A DNA stretch of 64,000 nt from Marisa cornuarietis (taxonomy: Eukaryota > Mollusca > Gastropoda > Architaenioglossa > Ampullariidae). A model generated the notes under the pieces. The model did no database searches. It saw only the letters and a program-made list of their open reading frames with translations, and was not told the origin of the DNA. Location: assembly GCA_004794655.1 (NCBI GenBank), contig SMMW01000619.1:434001-498000 (forward strand). Direction: 5' to 3'. Made by a program: the position numbers and the translations under genes. Shown in pieces: positions 22,501 through 34,500 of this stretch; positions within the stretch are counted from its first letter, which is position 1; every line of letters begins with the position of its first letter.

Positions 22501-25500
22501 ACACCTGACATTATGCACTCACCTCTCACTTTTCTTTTGTCCAATCATATCTGTAGGCTGTTTTAAATATGATGCTGGAGATCCTATATGAAGGAGTCAG
22601 CATGTAGAGATTAACGATACAACAAAGATTTGGAATGAACTTAGTCAATGTCATATCTCTTCATTTTGATTGATTGATTTTTTTTTTTTTTGGTGTCTAC
22701 AGCTGCGTTCAGATGCCATTCAACCATTTGAGCAATATGATGCTAATCTGGTTGTGAAAAATGTGGGTTGGACATATAGTTTTATTTATATATATAAATA
22801 TATATATAGAGAGAGTTATCTACACAGTTTTATATATAGTTATTTGATTCTTTTTTGTTTATCTCTGTCACACTCTTTCTTGCCATCCATCCCTGATGTC
22901 TTTTGTCAAGACTTAACATTTCTGTCACTCCAAACCTAGGAGGCTGATATTTTTTTTCTTCTCAGTCTACTTACATAGCCTTAACTGCTAGTGGCGCCAC
23001 TTAATCCTGGAGCCTTGACTCCTAGTGATTCTGTTCAACCCTGGTTATATAGCCTTGACTTCTTTGACCTTAAGAGCCTGCTCAGAATCTCATACAGGGA
23101 GTGATAAATCAATAACTTTGTACATATGTGTGAACACTAAGGACTGACATCATTGCACATATGTATGAACACTAAGGACTGACATCATTGCACATATGTA
23201 TGAACACTAAGGACTGACATCATTGCACATATGTATGAACACTAAAGACTGACATCATTGCACATATGTGTGAACACTAAGGACTGACATCATTGCACAT
23301 ATGTATGAACACTAAGGACTGACATCATTGCACATATGTGTGAACACTAAGGACTGACATCATTGCACATATGTGTGAACACTAAGGACTGACATCATTG
23401 CACATATGTATGAACACTAAGGACTGACATCATTGCACATATGTATGAACGCTAAGGACTGACATCATTGCACATATGTGTGAACACTAAGGACTGACAT
23501 CATTGCACATATGTATGAACACTAAGGACTGACATCATTGCACATATGTGTGAACACTAAAGACTGACATCATTGTTGATGCATGTACCTAAGCTTCTTG
23601 GTTAATGTTGTCTATGACTGTCATTGGTGATGTCTCAGTGACCATCAAGTTTCTTCATATGTATAGGCCTTGATTAGTTGTAAATGTTTGTTTATGTTTT
23701 GTTTATTTATTTATTATTTATGTTGTTCATTTTCTAGGCTGTGATAGCTTCCAATGGAAGACTGACACCAAATTTCCAGTACATTAATGAGATGCGTCAT
23801 AAGGCCAAGTGAGTTCGTGCTGTATGTTTATGCATCCAGTCATATGTGTGTGTAGTTTATGGAAATCTGGGATGTCAGTTAGTGTGGGTGTTTGTTAAGG
23901 ATTAGGATTGTGGTTACTGCTAGTGTTAGCGTAAAAGTTAAACCAGATTAGGGTTAACTTTAGGTTAAAGCTTTTAAAGTATCCTGTGTTGGATCAAGAT
24001 GAACTAGAAACAGTAATTTTCAGTTTTTGCTGTTTTCATTGGCAACAATTTTTTTTTCTTGGAATATGGTGAGAGGGAAGCAGTAATGTGCACAGGTTGG
24101 GGAGTGTGCCCAGACGCTGTTTTATGCAAAGAATAATTTATAATTTTTTGGAAATTTGACTTTTGGAGACTGACAGTCCCCATTTTGCATATGTAGTTCA
24201 TAAGCAGCAAACTATGTGTAAATCCCAACAAATGTCGGCCATTTTGCTGATGACGGAAGTGCTCATTGTTAAGATTATGAACCAATTGGATCATGTCATT
24301 TCAAATTTTTTACCGGAAAGTATGATGTAAGCCAATAGCCCAGAATGACTTAGAAAAGAGTGACCCGGGAAAGTTGAAAATAGCTTAGAAACTATTTTTA
24401 GCATAAGTCTTTCACTCATATAGCCAGTTAGGGGAAAGAATGTCGATTCCAACGATATACAACATGTTGGGCTTAGCGTGATTGTCATGTACGTAACCAA
24501 GGCTCCAACAAGAGCCATTTTCGGTATCAGCGTGAGGCTTTGAAAGAAAATAGGTAAGGGTAGGTGTGAAAAATGAATTTATTTACCATCAGAACACATA
24601 CTTTGTTACAAAAACACATGTGAACTTTATTTATTATATATCAAATTATCAAAATCTGTTGTTATCTCAAATTCGACCAGGTCACCCCAAAACCATTATT
24701 TTCTCAAGGCACTCCTTAAGACCGTGTGTGTGTGAGAGAGAGAGAGAGAGTGATCAGTGGGGCTTGGTTAAGTAGGACTGTATCACTTGTTTCTGGAAAC
24801 AGGTCAGCACACAAAGCAGCCATGGGCAGTGCTGACAAACGGGTGCTTATTCTTGGTGCTGGATATGTATCCAAACCAGTCATTGGTTACTTGGCTCAAG
24901 ACAGCAAAACCTACATCACTGTTGGTAATTATAGAGCCTCTGTGTGTGCATGTGTTTGTACATGTTTGTGTATGTAAGCATTCATGTGTAAGTGTGCATG
25001 CATATGTATGCAACTGCCCTTGTGTGTGAGTGTAAACATATTTGTTATAGTCTAAATGATCGACAGGTGCATAACACACGGAGTTTGCACATATTTACTG
25101 TGCTTTGTGCGACCTGTATGAAGCTATGTGAAGTCTCTTGCAATACCAATCTAAACCTGTTTGTCAAATTTGTCATCAGATTTTTAAAAAATTTCATGTT
25201 GCCTGTTTAAAGAGCTGAATCAATAAGTCAAGACCCAATGGGTCATTTGATTTCTTACCCTTCCAGTATCTCAGCTGCGGGAAGAGCTGGATGCAATCAA
25301 CCCAGTTGGTCCCAATGTGGAGAGAACCATGATGGACATCCAGCGCAGCCATGATGATCTGGACCGCATGATACCAAAATATAACATTGTCATCAGGTAA
25401 GTTATTTTATACATATATAATTCTTGCCGGTCTGATCAGTTGGGGTTTTTTTTTCATGAGCCACAAGCAGACTCGAGTCATGGCACCATTAGCTGGACAG

Positions 25501-28500
25501 ATCCATTTTTCTTACTACAGGGCTAACTATACACACTGCAGCTGAAACTTTGGTTAGTTGTAGCCCCCTAAAAGACCTAGAGCCAATCAGTCTGCACCTC
25601 TTTGTTGTTCCAGGAAAGAAGATGGAAGTTCCCCAAGGAGAATTTTCCACTAATTCTAGCTCTTATTCATTGGGTGTGCTGTCTAGCTTAATATACTTCA
25701 TGTTGTGTTCTTGTTTTCCTTTCATCTACTACACACCCACACTTAGCCGATCTTGAAATCCACAACAGACCCTGCTTTTTCCAACCAAAAATAAAAAAGT
25801 GTATTCTCTTCTGTGCATCGTTCAGCTTTGTGTCAGATGGCCTCTCTGTCACTCGCCATGTGTATTCGCGGCTCCACAACTGTTTTCGTTCTCTATTTTA
25901 CCGTGCATGAGATGACACAAGTGACATTTGCCCAACCAATGTATAGTTATTTCTTTCATATGACGAGGACAAACGTACACCATGTGCTGAGTCATACACA
26001 CAAAGAGCTAAGTAGATTTAAAATGGATTTATTAAAATTATTTACACATGCAAACCAATTTCATTCTACTCTACACATACCTAACTCCTACACTGCTAAT
26101 ACCTATCACCTACTTCTTCTAATGTCTACTTCTACTTACGTTTCTAAGTTAGCCATAACTAAGGGGAGAGAAAAAGGATTTCGAGCTGCATGAGCCACTT
26201 GACAGTGAACCAGAACACCTACACAGTGCAGTGATACTTTTCCTGCACTTGAAATAACAGTAAAACGGAGGGTAAAAAGAGAAGAATTTTAAGGTATGTG
26301 AGCCATTTGTCAGCTGACCAAAAACACCTACATGGTGCAGTGGTACTTTCTCCCGCACTCAAAATAGGGTAAACTAAAATGGTGGTGTTTCGAGATACAT
26401 GAGCCACTTGTCAGCAGACCATAACACCTGCACGGTGCAGTGGTGCTTCTCCCACACTCAGAATAGGGGGACATACCAGGAAAGAGTATTTCGAGATATG
26501 AGAGCCACTTGACAGCGGACCAGAACACCTACACAGTGCAAAGTTACTTGTCTTGTGGTCAAAATAATCAAAAAGGGAAGGAATAACCTCATCGTACATT
26601 TTGCCTACATTACCCACTTCAGGGTCACTTATCTCACTGGTGCAGCTGGCCAAAGCAACCGAAGGGAATGGAGTGGAGGGAACAAAGCACTTTCAGTGGT
26701 ACACACTGCACCAAACAAGCACCCCTGCTACATATATATATATATACATGCTTGTTCATGTGTGTATACATGCATATATATATATATTTTTATATAATTC
26801 CATTTTTTCACTGTGTGTGTGTGTGTGTGTGTTTGTACTTAAATATAGCCTGCTGCCATACTCCCTTCATGCCAGTGTGGCTGAGCTGTGCATCAAACAT
26901 GGTGTCAACATGGTCACCGCCAGCTATGTCTCACCGCAGCTTGCCAAGCTACACAGCAGGTGAAGACAGTGGCCACTGTCATATAGTTCCTGTTGTCATG
27001 CCAGCTAGGTCACACCTTAATATGCCAAGTTACATACCAGACTATTTACCTTTTATGAAATATTTTCAAGATTTTTACACCATTTTAAATCATCATACAC
27101 CATTTAAACCATTATAACCAATGTTGTCGCCAAAAGAGTGTGGTACTTGCTGGAATGTCGTGTGATTTAGTTGTAGTTCCTCCAGTAAGTTGTGTACTCT
27201 CTCTTTCAGTCTCTTTTATGCTGATTTGTTCGTACTGCCATTTGTACTCAAGTATTGGTTAGTTTACTTTGTTTGTCACAAATCATACTGCATTTTAAGA
27301 CAGTCCACATGACGTACATAAAGATGGAATGACCTGATGTGTGCCTTTGTATGTGTCATTCAGTGCTAAAGAGCGGGGTGTTACCATTTTGAATGAAGTT
27401 GGGGTTGATCCTGGCATTGACCACATGCTGGCTATGCAGTGCTTTGATGAGGTTCATCGCCTCGGGGGCAAGGTCAGACTATAGACCATAAGTAACAGAG
27501 ACAGTGTAGGTGTGTGTGTGTTGGGGGGGGGAGGGGTTGTTTGAATGGCATGCTTGTATGTGAGGATAAGTGCAGGCATATATATGTTAATTACTGTTAT
27601 TTATTTTTCTCATCTTGTTGAGCTAATTACCTGTTTGTCACAGCTGTGATCAGATTGGTTGTGTCAGAGTAATGACTGATGCTGACCTTTGAAATCAAAA
27701 CAGGGAAGATTTGAAGAGAGGCCAAGATATGTCTCAATAGCACCCATGTCTCGGGATATTAGATTAAGAGTTAAGTCAGGAACAAAGAGCAGGAAGTAGT
27801 GAAATAGAAGAAACTGCGGTTATGGTTTCTTATTGGAGCACAATAAATTAGTAAAATATTAAAACAATACTTATGGTTACATCTGCCAAAATATTTTGCT
27901 CAGCTGTGACACTGCGATCACTTAAGAAGACAATATAATGTGTCCTGGTTTGTGTTAAAAGATCACTCGTATGTTTGCCATTTCTTGTATTTTGGACCAC
28001 AGCTGTAACTGCCATAACATTACATAATCTTGGCTTGCATTGGATCACACTGGGTCATTGCAATATCTTCACAAATATGCAACTCAGTCTTTGTGTGTGT
28101 GTGTGTGTGTGTATCCTTTATTCACATGTTCTTTTAGTTGACTGCTCCCAAAGCTGTCTGCTACAAAGCTGTCCCAAACCTACTTATTCTTTTGTCTTTT
28201 GTTCTCAAGTTATGAGTCTAGACTACAATACTTTCTAAGTAGGTCACTCAAGGATATGACAACCATCATATTAAATGTACAGCCAGAGTGCTAACACTCA
28301 TTTTTGCAGACAATTACTCTAATGAAGCTTAATGTAAAGCTACCATCTACTGCCTACAAGAAACCCAAGAGAGATAAGCATGAACTACAGTCATGTTGGA
28401 GAGCATTTCTTAAATTGTGAATTATTTCATTTAGAATAAAGCTTTTCCCCTGGTTTTATAGTGAAGGAAAAGGCTTGGTGAATGTATACAAGACATATAT

Positions 28501-31500
28501 AGTTAGGGTGTTTGTGAATTTTAAACAAGGTACCTTTTGTGTTCATTGTGTTCTTGATGCCTGTTGCTATATCACTCTGAAGCATATTATGTAACTTGGT
28601 GATCACGTTACTTTATGTGTGCTTTTGCCTTGAATGTTTTGAATATTATTAGACCTTTTTCAACAGGTTGCTTAATGTACCTTTTTCATATCGTTAGATC
28701 ACTTCCTATGTTTCTTGGTGTGGAGGACTGCCAGCACCTGAACACTCAGACTCTCCACTTCGCTATAAGTTCAGGTGGGAGATATTTAATTACTTAATAC
28801 TGTAGACTCTCAAACTTGGTACAAGTCTACAAGTACCAGTAAAGTGGCCAGTCTACTCTAAATGTAAAAATAAAAATCAAATTTCTGAAACTTTAATTTC
28901 AGACATGTAGGGCACTGTTGTTTTTTTTTTGATTTGTTTAGCTGAAGTCATTATATTAACCTGATTACAATTATGTATATTTATTTAAAAGACTATGTTA
29001 ATCATGTTGCAACATTTAGAGTTTTGTATATTTGTAATTTCTTTTCACATCTTGGTGCATCTGCTACACCTGATACACTCGACATATCTAATACATCTGA
29101 TACAGTTGGTTTCCAAAGGGAGTGTTGATGAACTGCCTCAGCTCAGCACGGTACCTCCAAAATGGAGAGGTGAGGGAGGATGAGTATCTGTGTGCGCATG
29201 TGTGTGTGTGTGTGTGTGCACGCGCTTACATGCATTCTTTTGAAAAAAAAACATCTGTAAGAAATGTTGACTGCCAACTTGCAGGTTGTAGAGATTTCCG
29301 GAAATGGAGGGCTGCTTGATGCTACAGAGGAACTGCGATTTCTTCCGGGCTTTAACCTGGAGGGCTATCCTAACCGCGACTCCACGCATTATGCTTCAGC
29401 CTACAACATCACATCTGCTTCCACAGTTCTGAGGGGCACTATTCGCTATAAAGTCAGTCACTGCTGCAAGCTTTCTCATCCTGTATTGTATATACCTCTT
29501 GTATGCATGTGTGTGAGGTTCTCCCTCTGTGATGCTAAGCAGTGGAACTCTCTTCCACATCACATTCGTCACTCTGACTCCAAGGCTACATTCAGACTTC
29601 TCTTAAAACATATTTATGTGCTAAGTGCTATCCCTACATTACTATCCTAAGTTCCTATTGCAATACTGTCTGTCATGTTTGTCACCATTATGTCACTACT
29701 CCATCTCTGCACTGTTTACGGTCCCTATATTCCTTTATACCTTATCCCTTGCATTACATTCTACTCTTGTACTTCATCTTTATGTTGTTCAGTGTGCCTG
29801 TATGTATCTCAACTTCCATTATCTGTTACAACCTGTTACCTAATGTTCAAATGTTTTTTTATCATTACTGGTCAGCTCAGAGAGTGTGACCTATCTTGGG
29901 TGTGATGCTGCACAATACAAGTGCACAAATTATTATTATTATTATTATTTAGCAGGGACTTAAACTTTGTCATGGGACCAATGCACTAAACAAGTCTCAA
30001 AGTGTTATTACTAATATAATACAAAATGGCATATGCTGTTTATTATATTATACAGTATAAATATTGTGAGAACTATAAATCTGCACTTATACAGACTCCC
30101 CATGTTCTGTGTACAAAACACCAGAACAGCTTGTGTGATGGTGCTGAAGAATTCTATATAGAAAATCGATCGTGTGTTTGTGTGTGTGTGTGTGTGTGTG
30201 CACTCTGTTGCACTTATGTGTCTGTGTTGATGTTGACCTGGGTGTGTGTGTAGGGTTTCAGCACTGCAGCAAAGGGACTTCTGACACTTGGTTTTCTAAA
30301 CACAGATCCACACCCCAGTCTTCACCCTAGTGGTCCTGAGATAACCTGGGTATGCATATCTATATATCTGTGAGCGTATACATGCCTACATACTCTTGAA
30401 TGGGTGTATACATGTGTGTATATATTTATCTGTATGTGTGTGTATCTATATATATTATATCTGTGTGGATGTGTACATATGTCTATATATATATATCTGT
30501 GTGGATGTGTACATATGTCTATATATATATATATATCTGTGTGGATGTGTACATATGTCTATATATATATATCTATGTGGATGTATACATATGTCTATAT
30601 ATATATCTATATATCTGTGTGGATGTGTACATGTCCACAAACACAAATACAATAAAAATACAAAACATCTTTAGTAATTCATTTTGGGAAATTATTATTT
30701 ATCTGCCATGTTACTATTATATCAGACATTACATGATGCCTCCTGTTTACAGGGCTGGCAGCTTTGCGTGATATAGCTTTAGTTGCTGGCTGGACATACA
30801 ACACCAATATCCCTCCCATCTTCTAAGTTTACTATTGAGATTATTTTAAGTTCACATTAATGACATGCATACACAGACTACATCAGTACTCAAACATGCA
30901 TTTAGCAACAGAAGGCTACAAGTGTATATTGCTCATATCCTTGTATTGTGCAGATTTGGTTGTCCATTGTATTTTATTATATATCACCCACTTGACAGTC
31001 CATTTTTCAGTATCGTGCTATGGCAGTGTGTATTGTCATATGATGTGTGGTGACATTTCCACTGATTGCAGAAAGGATTCTTGTGCCAGGGCTTTGGCAA
31101 GTCACCTGACATTTTGACAGACTCCCTGCTGGACCTGATTCATGAAAAGCTTGGTGGCAATGAAGAGAAGCTAAAGACCATTGTCAGGTGAGTTGACAAA
31201 TGTGGATACAGGTGCAAATAAGGTAAAGACAGTCAAGTCTGTCCTTAAAACCCACCTTTTCTGAAAGTTCTTTTAGCTTCTTGTCAGCAAGGAAATGAGC
31301 TGTAGAATTGCTTTACTATTATTAAGACTGCCTGTAGATAGTGCTGGTGATTATGCAGTCACTTGTCTATGAGGCCTGTAAGGTTGACGTCATCACCTGC
31401 GTCATCACTTCCCTTAGTTGGGGTAAACAAAGCCGCCCACGAAGCCGCCAGCTTCGTGAGATTCGAAAACTATAAGGCCAAGACATTATTGAGCTATAGC

Positions 31501-34500
31501 GTTAAAAAATCTGAATGAGTTGAGTTGGCGCCACTATCAGTAACTATGTAAGAGACTGTGACAGTATAGGGACTTTATTTCGATTTATTAGCCACCTTAA
31601 AAAAATGTATGTATATAGATTATTCCACAGAATATGACCATGTATTTTTCACAGAAAAAAATCGTGTGAAAACAGCTTTTAAATGCTTAAAAATGCGATG
31701 CTGTCTCACTGACAGCACACAGCCGCTTAGTCATGATCATGTTTGTTTACCTCAAGTAAGGGCAAGTAACTCTCGCTCACATCAAACCTTACAGGCCTAA
31801 TATGTGCCAGCCTGTTCTTCCTCTGTCACATCCCTCAAAGCTATCATGAAGGACAGTCTTTGCTGGGTCACATGGCCAGATCAGAAAAGCTTGCATTGTT
31901 TTACTGTTAGCTAAAGGTCTTCTTGTAGACTCACCAGGGAGACAACCACACATACTTGTTGGCTTTACGTACCAAAATCTGAAGCAGTCTCCTCAGGCAC
32001 TTGGTCTTGAATGTCTGGATTCTTTGTTCCATATCAGCGACCAGAGTTCACCAAAAGTCACTTCTCACATCAGTAGAGAAAGATTGAGGCTGTGCAACAG
32101 TTGCTTGCACTTGTCACTGTACTAAATCCTTTTTTTTTTTTTAATTTAGTTTTAAAATAATCCATCACCTTTATGTTCCTTTTAGTCTTGGTCTGGTGAG
32201 TGATGACCCAATTGACAAACGTGAGACGCCAATTGATACACTGTCCAACTACTTGGCCAAGCGTCTATCATACGGTGAGCTGTTGTTCGCTGACTAGGGA
32301 TGAGAAATAGATTGTATGTTGACTAGGGATGAGAAATGTGGTAGATTGTATGTTGGGGGAAGTTTCAGCTCACTCTCAAAAGCAGAAACAGTTCTGTCAG
32401 TACAAAGGTTCAAAGAGTTTTAAAATAATGTCTTTTTGATGATGATGATGTCCATTTGTAATGTGCAGGTATCCATTCAGAAGAATGCTCATTCCGCAGC
32501 AAAAACAAAAAAACAAATAAAAAATTTTTGCACTGTATGATGGGGTTAACTCTCTGCAAATGTAAATGCGAGAACATGCTTTTTCATCAGGTTGCTTGCC
32601 ATGTTATAGTCTTTAAGCCTCCTCTCCTCTCCCCTGCCCAGTGCAAATGCCTAGAGCCACTAGTGGCATGGTGTCTAGAGCCTTTGCTGAAACTATTTAT
32701 GACAGAAGGCACAGCTGTTGGTGATGGTCACAAAGGGGTTTCTGACAATATTGAATGTTTGTTTTTGTATTAAGTAACAATTTAATAGTTCAAGGAAAGG
32801 AACTACAGTATTCAAAATACTAAGTAACAGTTTAATTGCTCAAGGAAAGGAACCGCGGTATTCAAAATGCTAAGTAACAGTTACTCAAGAAAAGGAATAA
32901 CTTTTCAAAATACTAAGCATAAATTTAATTGTTCAAAGAAAGGAACAAGTGTATTCAAAGCACTAAGTAAAAATTTAATTGTTCAAGGAAAGGAACAACT
33001 GTATTCAAATGCCAAATACATTTCTGTTGAGTTATTTCTCTTCAAATCATTTTTTCTGTTGAAGAGAAAAATACCAATAAAGCAGAAGCAAATGTGTGAT
33101 TTCTAGTCCTCTGGCTCAGACAAGATTCAAACATACCTGTAACCTATAGTTTAATGATGTAAATAGTGGCATAGCATCATTTAAAGATTGCATTAGGGAT
33201 TATTTGTCATCTACATGCAGTAATCATCTAAAAACTAATAAGTAATGTGTTGGGTAAAAGTTTCACTAGATCATAAGTATGGCTACATGTTGGAACATTT
33301 TTACCCCTGACTGTGCAATGACTCTTTTGATAATGGATATTTATGTCCATGCCATAAGTGTATTATACAATACTGTTTCCACAAATCACAATGAATATCC
33401 CCTCCTCCCCTTCCATTTTGCAGATACTTGCAAACATTTTCAGGCAGAGAAAGAGTTCCTCAACACACACATAAAAATTGCTCAAGAATACCTTGATGCT
33501 GTTAGGGCTTCAGTCAGTAGGAGAGCTGGAACTATATATTAATTAGGCGTATCTACATACTAAGTTTACACTACCAATTGGATTTTTTTGTGCATGGTGA
33601 TGCTTGCAGGTGTGTATTTTGAGAACAGAAGTGGGGGTGAGGGCATTCATTCAGATTTTTGGAAAACTATGTCACACTAAGCTTGACCCAGTCATAGAAA
33701 TAATATTGATATCACGTTAGAACTTTAAGTATGCTCAGCACTGTGTTAGGCTGCAGAGTGTTTGTGTGAACTTGTACTTCTAGAGCAGAACACTGCAAGT
33801 TTTTTGTGAGCTTACATTAGTGGTGCTGGACCTGCTGAGCTGCAGGGTGTTCATGTGAATTTATGAAAAAGTGACTTTGCTCCGAAGTAGGCTCCACTTA
33901 TGCCAGGCTTCAGGAGTAGAAACCTCTGAGTAGGTTAGATGCCTTAGAATCCTGATCTCTGAAGCAAATTACACACATTTGTTTCCTTGAGTATATACAA
34001 TTTTTGTAGGAGGCAATAGTAATGATGCATACAGCTTGACAGGCTTTTGTGTGTATGAGACAGATGAACATAACATGATCCTGACACAGCACCAGGTGTA
34101 TATGTGTGTGTGGTTGTACAATACAGGACCAGATGAATGTGACATGATCCTGACACAGCACCAGGTATATATATATATGTGTGTGTGTGTGTGGTTGTAC
34201 AATACAGGACCAGATGAACGTGACATGATCCTAATGCGGCACCAGGTGGGTGTTCTTTGGCCAGATGGACAGCAGGAGGAACGCAGCATTGACTTGGTAT
34301 CCTACGGGGACATCAATGGCTATTCAGCCATGGCTAAAACAGTGGGCCTTCCCACAGCCATTGCCACCAAAATGATACTTGATGGTAAGTAAATGTGCAT
34401 TTTTCTGTTTGAATGCATATGTGTATGCATGCACATTCGAAATTTACAGTGTATCACAGGTGACATTGTGTTCTTTGTTGTATGCTGTATAGTCTATATG

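Larger units (their letters stand above)
16080..23808 (+). other. AASS: AASS exons 1-10: lysine-ketoglutarate reductase half and linker
   Basis: Coding exons read from splice sites and homology: 1, 16080..16322; 2, 18196..18372; 3, 18867..19019; 4, 19139..19285; 5, 20124..20202; 6, 20507..20634; 7, 20938..21212; 8, 22141..22252; 9, 22703..22762; 10, 23738..23808. Exon 1 is preceded by an acceptor (AG 16009-16010), so at least one 5' untranslated exon lies upstream. The exon 8 acceptor is the TAG ending at 22140, not the CAG at 22150, because only the former keeps phase and gives SFAGNGV matching the family. Exons 1-4 correspond to the alanine-dehydrogenase/transhydrogenase N-terminal type fold and exons 4-8 to its nucleotide-binding part; exons 9-10 are the weakly conserved linker. 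Introns hold degenerate repeats (17570..17880, 18630..18820, 21285..21405), a (CA)n at 19488..19519 and a 35-bp minisatellite in intron 9. Confidence 0.93.

Noticed and set aside
24000..24560. Stretch in AASS intron 10 that looks like an old inserted element
   Set aside because: No inverted ends, tail or coding remnant could be shown.
30396..30771. Tyr/Ile/Cys-rich open frames in AASS intron 18
   Set aside because: Translations of TA-rich and TGTGTGGATGTG repeats in three frames.
33279..33542. Open frame in AASS intron 20 ending [20 protein letters not shown]
   Set aside because: Looks somewhat protein-like but matches no family I know and lies within an intron without a matching acceptor/donor pair in AASS phase.
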